DNA from: an uncultured Collinsella sp.
GTDB taxonomy: Bacteria; Actinomycetota; Coriobacteriia; Coriobacteriales; Coriobacteriaceae
Assembly (NCBI GenBank): GCA_902492235.1
Contig: CABUKS010000014.1
Coordinates: 1-60,816, forward strand
Direction: 5' to 3'
Length of the DNA stretch: 60,816 nt
The notes below the pieces were generated by a model. That model was given only the letters and a program-made list of their open reading frames with translations. It did no database searches and had not been told where the DNA came from. The position numbers and the translations under genes were made by a program. Below, piece by piece: positions 16,745 through 31,996 of the stretch (positions are counted from its first letter, which is position 1; every line of letters begins with the position of its first letter).

Positions 16745-17881
16745 ATGCGTCTGCCCATGAATACCTCGCTTGCCACGCTTAAGCCCTCCGACATCCGTCG
16801 GATTAACGCGCTCGCTGCCCAGCACCCAGGGTGCATCGCGCTTGCGCTCGGCGAGCCCGATTTTCCCACGCCCGATGTGATTAGCGCCGAGGTGACCGCT
16901 TCGTTGGACCGCGGCGACACACACTATCCGCCCAACAACGGTCGCCCCGCCCTGCGTGAGGCGTTGTCTGCTTACATGGGGGATGCGGGCCTTACGTTTT
17001 CGGCCGACGAGGTCATCCTGACCGACGGCGCGACCGAGGCCCTGTCGGCAACATTCATGGCTATGCTCAACCCCGGCGACGAGGTCATTATCCCCACGCC
17101 GGCCTTTGGCCTGTACGAGAGCATCGTCGTGGCCAACCACGCCAAAGCGGTCTTTTTGGATACGGAGCCTACGCAATTCCAGATTGACGAGGACGCACTT
17201 CGTGCCTGCGTAACGCCGGCGACCAAGGCTATCGTCATCTGCTCGCCCAACAATCCCACGGGATGCATCCTCGACGCGGCATCGCTCGACGCCGTGGCAC
17301 ACGTGGCGGAGCAGGTGGGCATCTACGTGGTCTGCGACGACGTATATAACCGCCTGGTCTACGTGGACGGCTACGAGCGATTTGCCCAGCGCCACCCGGA
17401 GCTACGCGAGCAGACGGTGGTCATCGAGAGCTTTTCCAAGCCCTGGGCCATGACCGGCTGGCGCCTGGGCTGGCTCGCAGCAGCGGCACCCGTCATCGCC
17501 GAGATCGCAAAAGCTCACCAATACCTAGTGTCGAGCGCCGTCTCCTTTGAGATGGACGCCGCAACGCGAGCCCTGACCGTCGACCCAACCCCCATGCTCA
17601 AAGTCTACCGAGCCCGTCGCGAACGCGTGCTCGCGGCCTTAGACGCCATGGGCCTCGACGTAGTGGAACCGGCAGGCGCCTTCTACGCTTTCCCGAGCAT
17701 CAAACAATTCGGCCTACCAAGCGAAGACTTCTGCATCAAAGCCATCAAAGAGGCAAACGTAGCCCTAGTCCCGGGCGACTGCTTCGGCACCGAAGGCCAC
17801 ATCCGCCTAAGCTACTGCGTCTCCGACAAAGATCTGGACGAAGGCCTAAATCGCCTGTCCACCTTCATTTCAACCTTATAG
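16745..17881 (+). CDS. PLP-dependent aminotransferase, class I/II
   Basis: 378-aa fold-type I aminotransferase. The PLP lysine is Lys232 in SFSKPWAMTGWR. Other hallmarks are the SPNNPTG motif and RLSYC near the end. The substrate class (aspartate, aromatic or alanine) is not clear. The ATG follows GAAAGGA. Codon use changes inside the gene: third-base A is rare in the first 90 codons but makes up about a quarter of the last 95, where GAA, AAA, CTA and GTA replace G-ending forms. The shifted end lies next to foldback element E1. Confidence 0.92.
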   Translation: MRLPMNTSLATLKPSDIRRINALAAQHPGCIALALGEPDFPTPDVISAEVTASLDRGDTHYPPNNGRPALREALSAYMGDAGLTFSADEVILTDGATEALSATFMAMLNPGDEVIIPTPAFGLYESIVVANHAKAVFLDTEPTQFQIDEDALRACVTPATKAIVICSPNNPTGCILDAASLDAVAHVAEQVGIYVVCDDVYNRLVYVDGYERFAQRHPELREQTVVIESFSKPWAMTGWRLGWLAAAAPVIAEIAKAHQYLVSSAVSFEMDAATRALTVDPTPMLKVYRARRERVLAALDAMGLDVVEPAGAFYAFPSIKQFGLPSEDFCIKAIKEANVALVPGDCFGTEGHIRLSYCVSDKDLDEGLNRLSTFISTL

Positions 17882-17941
17882 CCCAACGGGACGCAATACA
17901 TCAGCCCACCGACCCAAGCATTATGAGTGGGGCGCGCTGGC

Positions 17942-18145
17942 CAACGGAAAACCGGGCTGCCCCATAGTTGACGCAGGCCGCGCCGCCAAAGGCCAGGCGC
18001 AAGGTTTTCGTAGATTCCGCACGAGCCGAAGAGCACTTAATGTGCTCTTCGTGCGAGCCCAGGACTTGACCGAGCGAAAACGTTGCGCCTGGCCTTTGGC
18101 GGCGCGGCCGGATGGTGGAATTGTGTACAGCCCGGTTTTCCGTTG
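17942..18145. repeat. Foldback element E1 (nested long inverted repeats)
   Basis: Perfect 18-bp outer arms lie at 17942-17959 and 18128-18145 (CAACGGAAAACCGGGCTG). Perfect 27-bp middle arms lie at 17976-18002 and 18083-18109. The inner hairpin GAAGAGCAC-TTAAT-GTGCTCTTC is at 18028-18050. The core 18014-18066 (TTCCGCACG...CAGGACT) matches element E2 at 48017-48068, whereas the arms do not. No open reading frame of note. It occupies the gap between the aminotransferase stop and the L10 promoter. Confidence 0.85.
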
Positions 18146-18171
18146 ACCGACGCCGGGGTCCCCGCCATAAT
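18143..18171 (+). promoter_or_regulatory. Putative promoter of the L10 operon
   Basis: TTGACC (18143-18148) and CATAAT (18166-18171) are 17 nt apart, just before the L10 leader. The -35 box overlaps the last 3 bp of the E1 right arm. Confidence 0.6.
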
Positions 18172-18189
18172 ACTTTCGGTTCACGCACG

Positions 18190-18375
18190 AATCCGCTGCC
18201 AGAGACAGCCGGTGCAAACGGGCATCGCCCGCGAGCTTAATGGGATATCCCGCCAGCCGAGGTGGTCGAGTAGATATGTCTTCTCGCCCCCGTCGCTCAT
18301 GCAGCGCGGGGGCTTTCTTTTTGGACATGCCCCCGTCACGTCCTTGTGGCGGACCGTGCCCGGAAAGAATTCGAG
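18190..18375 (+). ncRNA. Ribosomal protein L10 leader
   Basis: Untranslated leader upstream of rplJ with the conserved L10-leader elements: CAGAGACAGCCGGTG, a GGGC/GCCC stem, TTAATGGGATATCCCGCC and GCCGAGGT (about 18198-18262). A GC-rich hairpin with T-run follows (18286-18322, GCCCCC...GGGGGC-TTTCTTTTT), then the rplJ ribosome-binding site. In this family L10(L12)4 binds the kink-turn to repress its own synthesis; the hairpin suggests transcription attenuation. Confidence 0.85.
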
Positions 18376-18387
18376 GAGGTGTAATTC

Positions 18388-18909
18388 ATGCCCCAGCAGT
18401 ACAAAATCGACAAGGTTGCAGAGATCGAGTCCCGTATCGCCGAGAACGCCGGTCTGTTCGTCGTCAACTACAACGGTCTGACGGTTAAGCAGGCTCAGGA
18501 GCTGCGTCATCAGCTTCGCGAGTGCGGCGCCGAGATGAAGGTCTACAAGAACAACCTGGTCAAGATCGCTCTCAAGAACCAGGAGCAGCCCGAGCTCGAC
18601 GAGATCCTCGCCGGCCCCGTCGCTTATGTGTTCTACGAGACCGAGCCGGTCGAGGCCGCTAAGACCCTTAAGGACTTCTCCGCTAAGTCCAAGGGCGTCC
18701 TTGAGATCAAGGGCGGTATCTCCGACGGCAAGGCCGTTTCCGCTGATGATGTTAAGGCTATCGCCGAGCTGCCCACCAAGGACCAGCTTCTCGGCCAGAT
18801 CGCCGGTCTCATCTCCGGTTTCGCTCGCGACATCGCTGTCTGCGTCAACGGCGTTTCCTCTGGTCTCGCTCGTTCGATCCAGCAGGTCTCCGAGCAGAAG
18901 GCAGCCTAG
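18388..18909 (+). CDS. rplJ: 50S ribosomal protein L10
   Basis: 173-aa stalk-base protein that anchors L7/L12 dimers to 23S rRNA. It has the L10 N-terminal fold (MPQQYKIDKVAEIESRIAENAGLFVVNYNGLTVKQAQELR) and a long C-terminal helix (LISGFARDIAVCVNGVSSGLARSIQQVSEQ) that binds L12. The ATG follows AGGAGGTG. rplK and rplA do not precede it here. Confidence 0.97.
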   Translation: MPQQYKIDKVAEIESRIAENAGLFVVNYNGLTVKQAQELRHQLRECGAEMKVYKNNLVKIALKNQEQPELDEILAGPVAYVFYETEPVEAAKTLKDFSAKSKGVLEIKGGISDGKAVSADDVKAIAELPTKDQLLGQIAGLISGFARDIAVCVNGVSSGLARSIQQVSEQKAA

Positions 18910-19011
18910 TCGCTGTTTTCACCCGCGGCGGCAACGCCGCACCCCTGGCGCATTCGCGCCGTGTTTTAACTGATCTCCGTGCACAGACACGGAAACCGAA
19001 AGGACTTAGAA

Positions 19012-19389
19012 ATGGCTAAGCTTACCACCGATGAGATCATCGATGCTCTTAAGGAAATGACCCTTCTCGAGGCTTCCGAGCTCGTCAAGGCTATCGAGGA
19101 CACCTTCGGCGTTTCCGCCGCTGCTCCTGCCGCCGTTGTCGCCGCTCCCGCTGCTGGCGCTGCTGAGGCCGAGGAGAAGACCGAGTTTGACGTCGTGCTC
19201 GAGGGCTTCGGCGACAACAAGATCCAGGTCATCAAGGCCGTCCGTGAGCTCACCAGCCTTGGCCTGAAGGAGGCCAAGGAGGTCGTCGAGGGCGCTCCCA
19301 AGGCTGTTCTCGAGGGTGCCAAGAAGGAGGACGCCGAGGCTGCCAAGGAGAAGCTCGAGGCTGCTGGCGCTGCTGTCACCCTCAAGTAA
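19012..19389 (+). CDS. rplL: 50S ribosomal protein L7/L12
   Basis: 125-aa stalk protein recruiting translation factors. N-terminal dimerisation helices (MAKLTTDEIIDALKEMTLLE), Ala-rich hinge (about 35-55) and C-terminal globular domain (EKTEFDVVLEGFGDNKIQVIK...GLKEAKEVVEGAP) are all present. The ATG at 19012 follows AAAGGACTT. It is 102 bp after rplJ and before a strong terminator. Confidence 0.97.
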   Translation: MAKLTTDEIIDALKEMTLLEASELVKAIEDTFGVSAAAPAAVVAAPAAGAAEAEEKTEFDVVLEGFGDNKIQVIKAVRELTSLGLKEAKEVVEGAPKAVLEGAKKEDAEAAKEKLEAAGAAVTLK

Positions 19390-19416
19390 TCAGGCTTTCT
19401 CGCCAGATTTCTTTGC

Positions 19417-19449
19417 AGACGGGGTTCGCATTGCGAACCCCGTCTTTTT
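19417..19449 (+). terminator. Intrinsic terminator of rplJL
   Basis: AGACGGGGTTCGC and GCGAACCCCGTCT form a perfect stem, followed by TTTTTC. It separates rplJL from galU and rpoBC. Confidence 0.9.
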
Positions 19450-19507
19450 CGTTTTGATCCCTCTATTTTGTTGGCTCGGCATACAAATTGCTGCCGCTTG
19501 CGGTGCT

Positions 19508-19536
19508 TTGGCGTTGCTACCGTTGGGCGATATAAT
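19508..19536 (+). promoter_or_regulatory. Promoter of galU
   Basis: TTGGCG (19508-19513) and a consensus TATAAT (19531-19536) are separated by 17 nt, giving a long leader of about 160 nt before galU. Confidence 0.75.
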
Positions 19537-19591
19537 TGCACCATTCGAGCAATAATTTGCGTTGACCTGCTGAAGAATGGCGCTTGCCTAC

Positions 19592-19603
19592 ATTAACGTT
19601 AAT
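19592..19603. promoter_or_regulatory. 12-bp perfect palindrome in the galU leader
   Basis: ATTAACGTTAAT is perfectly symmetric and is followed by an overlapping TTAATTAA. Its place downstream of the promoter fits an operator. No cognate regulator is identified. Confidence 0.35.
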
Positions 19604-19702
19604 TAACGGCGGTAAGATAAACCGGTATCGCAATTTGGTCTGCGGCCGCCGTGCCGCACGCACAGGGCGCATCCTGCGCCTGCGAAAGGATCCTTGAATA
19701 AC

Positions 19703-20611
19703 ATGAAGGCAATCATCCCCGCCGCCGGTCTTGGCACGCGTTTTCTGCCTGGCACCAAGTGCACGCCTAAAGAGATGCTGCCGGTGCTCGACAAACCGGT
19801 CATCCAGTACGTCGTTGAGGAGGCGCTCGACCCCGATGAGGTCGACGATGCTATTATCGTCACCTCTCCTGGCAAGCCCGAGTTGCTGAGCTACTTCCAG
19901 CCCGATCGCTCGCTCGAGAACCTGCTTCGCGAGCGTGGCAAGGATGCTTATGCCGACGCCGTCGCCCATGCTGGTGGTATGCCGGTCGACTTCCGTTATC
20001 AGTACGAGCCCAAGGGCCTTGGCCACGCCATTCGCTCTGCCGCCGACGCTGTGGCAGGGGAGAACTTCCTGGTTCTTCTGGGCGACTACGTTGTGCCCAA
20101 CCGCGACATCTGCGACAAGATGCTTGCCGTCTCCAAGGAGCACGGTGGCGCTTCTGTTATCGCCGTTGCCGCGTGCGCTCCCGAGGAAGTCAGCCGCTAT
20201 GGCGTTATCGCCGGCGATCGCGTGGGCGCTCTCGAGGGCTTCGAGAATGCCGCCGACGACGAGCCCGGTGCCGTTTGGCGTATCGGCGGCCTGGTCGAGA
20301 AGCCCGCTCCCGAGGCGGCTCCGTCCAACCTGTACATCGTCGGTCGCTACCTGCTGAGCCCGTTGGTCATGGACCTGCTGGCCGATCAGCAGGCCGGTAA
20401 GGGCGGCGAGATCCAGCTGACCGACGCCATGGCCCGCTCGCTCGACCGCGAGGCCATGTATGCCGTCGTCATCGACCCGCTGTCGGGCTACGATACCGGT
20501 ACCCCGTCTGGCTGGATGGCCACTAACGCCCTCATGGCTGCAAGCGATCCTCGCTTTGCCGGCGCCTTCTGGGATGCCATCGACGAGCGCGGCGGTTTGA
20601 TGCGCAAATAA
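19703..20611 (+). CDS. galU: UTP--glucose-1-phosphate uridylyltransferase
   Basis: 302-aa nucleotidyltransferase making UDP-glucose for polysaccharide and glycolipid synthesis. The signature AAGLGTRFLPGTKCTPKEML spans residues 8-27, and VEKP is present in the second half. I take the ATG at 19703 (MKAIIPAAG, the usual start). A TTG three codons upstream lies closer to AAGGA and is possible. The gene sits between rplL and rpoB, where many genomes have no insertion. Confidence 0.95.
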   Translation: MKAIIPAAGLGTRFLPGTKCTPKEMLPVLDKPVIQYVVEEALDPDEVDDAIIVTSPGKPELLSYFQPDRSLENLLRERGKDAYADAVAHAGGMPVDFRYQYEPKGLGHAIRSAADAVAGENFLVLLGDYVVPNRDICDKMLAVSKEHGGASVIAVAACAPEEVSRYGVIAGDRVGALEGFENAADDEPGAVWRIGGLVEKPAPEAAPSNLYIVGRYLLSPLVMDLLADQQAGKGGEIQLTDAMARSLDREAMYAVVIDPLSGYDTGTPSGWMATNALMAASDPRFAGAFWDAIDERGGLMRK

Positions 20612-20632
20612 GCCTTTCGGGCATCGACATTT

Positions 20633-20666
20633 ACGGGTGCGGACTTCGGTTCGCGCCCGTTTTTTA
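20633..20666 (+). terminator. Intrinsic terminator of galU
   Basis: ACGGGTGCGGACT and GGTTCGCGCCCGT pair around TTC with a mismatch, followed by TTTTTTAT. Confidence 0.85.
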
Positions 20667-20708
20667 TAAGAGCTGCGATTGCCAGCCCTCTGTTCACAGA
20701 AAATATAT

Positions 20709-20720
20709 GAACAGATGTTC
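20709..20720. promoter_or_regulatory. LexA/SOS-box-like site upstream of rpoB
   Basis: GAACAGATGTTC fits the Gram-positive LexA core GAAC-RNRY-GTTC exactly and is followed by GA. It is 80-90 bp upstream of the putative rpoB -35 box. It could occur by chance. Confidence 0.35.
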
Positions 20721-20798
20721 GATACACATACATCTACCTGCGAATTTTCTGTCGAAAAACTTTGCTACTCCAAAAACTCAATCACGTCAAGGCTTTTC

Positions 20799-20826
20799 TT
20801 GCTCAACGGTCGGTACCTGATAAACT
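20799..20826 (+). promoter_or_regulatory. Putative promoter of rpoBC
   Basis: TTGCTC (20799-20804) and TAAACT (20821-20826), 16 nt apart, lie 75 nt before the rpoB start codon. Confidence 0.55.
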
Positions 20827-20899
20827 ATTAGGTTGCGATAACTGGCGAAGCTATGCCTCGCCAATCCACCGAGCATTTCCGTGAAGGAGGAAAAACCTG

Positions 20900-24391
<3,492 letters not shown>

Positions 24392-24397
24392 TTGACT

Positions 24398-28873
<4,476 letters not shown>

Positions 28874-28900
28874 TTTCCTAGTACGTTAACCGCCCTTCCA

Positions 28901-28937
28901 AAGACCCGCTTCTCAACAGGGAAGCGGGTCTTTTTTT
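28901..28937 (+). terminator. Intrinsic terminator of rpoBC
   Basis: AAGACCCGCTTC and GAAGCGGGTCTT stem with a TCAACAGG loop and seven T residues. Confidence 0.92.
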
Positions 28938-28943
28938 GAAGAG

Positions 28944-28982
28944 AACCTGCCAAAAAGGGACAGGTTTATTTTGGTAGGTTTT
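28944..28982. repeat. Family A palindromic repeat, copy A3
   Basis: Reverse-orientation copy identical over 39 bp to A2 (2310-2348). It follows the rpoC terminator and precedes the sigma-factor gene. Confidence 0.85.
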
Positions 28983-29072
28983 TCCTGCTTGAAGTTGAAA
29001 CATTTCGTTCGGTCAAAGCGTATCTATGGTGAGGGCCTCATCAAGAATCATTACCGTCACCGGGAGGTGATT

Positions 29073-29591
29073 ATGGAAGAACAAGCATTTAGACAGGCGG
29101 TCGAAGATCACCGGGATGTCGTGTTTCGAATCGCATTGACGTACCTGCGCGATCGTGCCGATGCCGACGATATTGCCCAAGATGTCTTTCTTAAGTTGCT
29201 TAAAAGCGATGGACACTTTGAAAGTTGGGAACATCTTCGCCGCTGGCTTATCCGGGTCACGATCAATGAATGCAAATCGCTCTTTCGAAAGCCATGGAGG
29301 CGTGTGGAGGATATTGAGAATCTGGCCGATTCGCTTTCGGCGGCGCAGGATGAGACCAAGGCAGTCCTGTCAGACGTTATGCGACTTCCGGAGCGATTCC
29401 GTGTTCCCATCGTGCTCTATTACTATCTGGGCTTTTCGACCTCAGAGATTGCCGAGTTACTGCATGTGCCAGCCGCGACCGTTCGAACACGTTTAGCTCG
29501 CGGTCGAACGAAGCTCAAATTCATCCTAGAGGAGGGCGACCGTGAAATCCAATCAAATCAAGCAGGCCTTCGAGTCCATCCAAGCCGATAG
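29073..29591 (+). CDS. ECF-type RNA polymerase sigma factor
   Basis: 172-aa sigma-70 family member with regions 2 and 4 only. Region 2 includes VVFRIALTYLRDRADADDIAQDVFLKLL; region 4 includes LPERFRVPIVLYYYLGFSTSEIAELLHVPAATVRTRLARGR. The ATG at 29073 follows GGGAGGTGATT. It overlaps the next gene by 50 bp in another frame, the usual sigma/anti-sigma coupling. AT content is higher than in its neighbours, which hints at acquisition. Signal and regulon are unknown. Confidence 0.92.
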   Translation: MEEQAFRQAVEDHRDVVFRIALTYLRDRADADDIAQDVFLKLLKSDGHFESWEHLRRWLIRVTINECKSLFRKPWRRVEDIENLADSLSAAQDETKAVLSDVMRLPERFRVPIVLYYYLGFSTSEIAELLHVPAATVRTRLARGRTKLKFILEEGDREIQSNQAGLRVHPSR

Positions 29592-30618
29592 CGATCTTGC
29601 AGATCGCGTCCTAAATACCGCTGCGGGTGAGCCGCTTCATCGAAAGGGCCACGCGAAGCCTCTCTATGTTGCCGTAATCGGGTGTCTTGTCGGAGTGTTG
29701 GCGACCGGAGGGGTCGCCTACGCAGTTATCAATTCCAGCTATTTTGCCTCAGCCTGGGGAAACCACGGCAACGGGGATTCCATTACCTGGACCAACGGCG
29801 GTTCATCGGGGACTAAATATACCTACACCAGAGAGTTCGGTGATGGCATCGCGCCCCAAAGCCTGGAGGGCGCAGTTCAGGAGGTTAATCTGTCCGTCGA
29901 GGGTAACGGCTATACACTCGACATTCATGATATGGCTATCGATAAAAACGGTTGCGGTGCCGTGACGTTTACGTTGTCCAATCCAAATGGTGTTAAATAC
30001 TACAAGCCGGCAGCAGAGACTGGCGAACTTGTTCTCTATGGTGAAGAAGAACAAGGCATCGGCACGCCCAGCATGAACTTCGGCGAGGAATGGGCTGACA
30101 CACGCTGCACAATTGATAAGGACACATCAAGAGACACGGTCATTAATGGCACGATGTACTTTGCCTCGTGGGATCGCGAGCGAGATTTGCAACATGCGGT
30201 TACCTGGAATATCTGCTGGACTGAGGGTGAAGGCGAGGACGCGAAGCCGTTCGAGGCATCGACGCCCGAGTTTAGCGTTGGAGCGTACGTCGATAAAAAG
30301 GAACTCCGCTCCGATGACTCGCCTCTCGAGATCAGCCCGTTTTCTATCCAGACACACATCGATGATCTGGGCATTGACGCAGTCACGAAGAAGTTGATCG
30401 TTACCTACAAGGATGGATCGGAGCAGATTATCGAAGACGATGCTGCGGGCGCGTACAATTTCTATGTCTCGCTGACGCGCAATAGCGGAGAGAACATCTC
30501 GGTGCCGACAAAACTGATCAATGTCGATCAAGTGGTCTCGGTAACCCTTGAGGGCACGAGGTACACATCAACAGGAGAGACCGAAACAGAAGTACCCTTT
30601 ACCATCGTTTATTCGTAA
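29542..30618 (+). CDS. Membrane anti-sigma-like protein (DUF4179-type)
   Basis: 358 aa. A short cytoplasmic N-terminus (1-40) is followed by one membrane helix (41-63, LYVAVIGCLVGVLATGGVAYAVI) and a large extracellular beta-rich domain. This layout and its overlap with the ECF sigma gene point to the cognate anti-sigma factor. The GTG start follows GAGGAGG. The N-terminal 40 residues lack a zinc-finger HXXXCXXC, so it is not a ZAS-type anti-sigma. The external domain may sense envelope stress; that is inferred. Confidence 0.75.
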   Translation: MKSNQIKQAFESIQADSDLADRVLNTAAGEPLHRKGHAKPLYVAVIGCLVGVLATGGVAYAVINSSYFASAWGNHGNGDSITWTNGGSSGTKYTYTREFGDGIAPQSLEGAVQEVNLSVEGNGYTLDIHDMAIDKNGCGAVTFTLSNPNGVKYYKPAAETGELVLYGEEEQGIGTPSMNFGEEWADTRCTIDKDTSRDTVINGTMYFASWDRERDLQHAVTWNICWTEGEGEDAKPFEASTPEFSVGAYVDKKELRSDDSPLEISPFSIQTHIDDLGIDAVTKKLIVTYKDGSEQIIEDDAAGAYNFYVSLTRNSGENISVPTKLINVDQVVSVTLEGTRYTSTGETETEVPFTIVYS

Positions 30619-30625
30619 AGTCTGG

Positions 30626-30657
30626 GCCGCTTCCCAAGAGGGGAAGCGGCCTATTTT
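30626..30657 (+). terminator. Intrinsic terminator of the sigma/anti-sigma operon
   Basis: GCCGCTTCCC and GGGAAGCGGC stem with loop AAGAG, followed by CTATTTT. Confidence 0.85.
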
Positions 30658-30756
30658 GCGTTATATGGACGGTTAGATTGAACGCTATTTGTCTGATTCT
30701 CGGAAGAACGTGGCAAATGGATACGAATCACCGTGAAGAGCGACATTTCCCATGAT

Positions 30757-30793
30757 AAAACCGACCAAAATAAACCTGTCCCTTTTTGGCAGG
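30757..30793. repeat. Family A palindromic repeat, copy A4 (decayed end)
   Basis: AAAACCGACCAAAATAAACC then TGTCCCTTTTTGGCAGG. It is close to A2/A3, but the last TTTT of the right arm is lost and one left-arm base differs. It lies in the 434-bp gap between the anti-sigma gene and rpsL. Confidence 0.75.
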
Positions 30794-30816
30794 GAACGTT
30801 GCCCCAACGAGCACGT

Positions 30817-30848
30817 CGGATCCCCGTGCCGCCCGGGCCGGGGATCCG
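30817..30848. repeat. Strong GC hairpin upstream of the rpsL promoter
   Basis: CGGATCCCC and GGGGATCCG flank a loop with CCCGGG. There is no T-run, so it is not a classical terminator. Its role is unclear. Confidence 0.5.
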
Positions 30849-30905
30849 CCACGCGCACAGGAGGGGATTCCTTTTGTGTAGGCTTTGCGGAAATGTGCTC
30901 ATTTT

Positions 30906-30959
30906 GGGATACGCCCGGCGGCGTGGTCTGTTGACGACACAGCTAACGCCACGTATCCT
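30906..30959 (+). promoter_or_regulatory. Promoter of the rpsL operon, with upstream GGATACGCCCG element
   Basis: TTGACG (30931-30936) and TATCCT (30954-30959) are 17 nt apart. GGATACGCCCG at 30907-30917 repeats the start of an element found upstream of rplC (48170) and, with one change, of rplB (50035). Confidence 0.65.
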
Positions 30960-31052
30960 ATCGAACTGCGTGTTTCGTAGGGGGATGCTGACCCCTCGAT
31001 TCAAGCCGTTGCACTTTACAGAAAGCTGGAATCATTCGAGAAGGAGTACGCT

Positions 31053-31430
31053 TTGCCTACTATTAACCAGCTGGTTCGCCAGGGCCGTCGTTCCGTGCCC
31101 AAGAAGTCCAAGAACGCTGCTCTGCAGCACAACTCCCAGAAGCGCGGCGTGTGCACCCGCGTCTTCACCACGAGCCCCAAGAAGCCGAACTCGGCTCTTC
31201 GTAAGGTTGCCCGTGTTCGCCTTGTCAACGGCATCGAAGTTACTGCTTACATCCCGGGTGAGGGCCACAACCTGCAGGAGCACTCCATCGTGCTCGTCCG
31301 CGGCGGTCGTGTCCGTGACCTCCCTGGTGTCCGTTATCACGTCATCCGTGGCGCCTACGACGCTGCTCCGGTCCAGAACCGTATGCAGGCCCGTTCCAAG
31401 TACGGTGCTAAGCGCCCCAAGGCTAAATAA
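31053..31430 (+). CDS. rpsL: 30S ribosomal protein S12
   Basis: 125-aa decoding-site protein. Conserved KKPNSALRKVARVRL and PGVRYHVIRG (the region of streptomycin-resistance changes) look wild type. The start is TTG, six bases after GAAGGAG; no ATG or GTG is available at the right place. First gene of rpsL-rpsG-fusA-rpsJ. Confidence 0.97.
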   Translation: MPTINQLVRQGRRSVPKKSKNAALQHNSQKRGVCTRVFTTSPKKPNSALRKVARVRLVNGIEVTAYIPGEGHNLQEHSIVLVRGGRVRDLPGVRYHVIRGAYDAAPVQNRMQARSKYGAKRPKAK

Positions 31431-31503
31431 GCCAGATAACGTTTTGATACTTTCGCCGTGTGCCGCCTAAGCGCCGCACGGTAGACACTTAAGGAGATTT
31501 CAC

Positions 31504-31977
31504 ATGCCGCGTCGTGCAGCAGCTAATCGTCGTGAGGTTCAGCCTGACGCCGTTTACAACAACCGCCTGGTGACTCAGCTCATCAACAAGGTCCTTCTTG
31601 ACGGCAAGAAGGCCACCGCTGAGCGCATCGTTTACACCGCTTTCGAGATCGTTGCCGAGAAGTCCGAGGGTGGCGACGCTCTCGCTACCTTCAAGAAGGC
31701 TATGGAGAACGTCAAGCCCACGCTCGAGGTTAAGCCCAAGCGTGTCGGTGGCGCTACCTATCAGGTCCCGATGGAGGTCAACTCCCGTCGTTCCACCGCT
31801 CTGGGTATCCGCTGGATCGTCAACTTCTCCCGCGCTCGCAAGGAGAAGACCATGGCCGAGCGTCTCGCCAACGAGATCCTCGACGCTTCCAACGGCCTGG
31901 GCGCTTCCGTCAAGAAGCGTGAGGACGTCTTCAAGATGGCCGAGGCCAACCGCGCGTTCTCTCACTATCGTTGGTAA
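31504..31977 (+). CDS. rpsG: 30S ribosomal protein S7
   Basis: 157-aa 16S rRNA 3'-domain assembly protein. The sequence MPRRAAANRREVQPD...GGATYQVPMEV is typical and full length. The ATG follows AAGGAGA. 73 bp after rpsL. Confidence 0.97.
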   Translation: MPRRAAANRREVQPDAVYNNRLVTQLINKVLLDGKKATAERIVYTAFEIVAEKSEGGDALATFKKAMENVKPTLEVKPKRVGGATYQVPMEVNSRRSTALGIRWIVNFSRARKEKTMAERLANEILDASNGLGASVKKREDVFKMAEANRAFSHYRW

Positions 31978-31996
31978 GTTAAGGTAAGGAACTAAC

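Noticed and set aside
17976..18109. E1 as a small insertion sequence or MITE with target duplication
   Set aside because: No transposase frame, no direct duplication next to the arms, and the arms are not shared with E2 as MITE ends would be.
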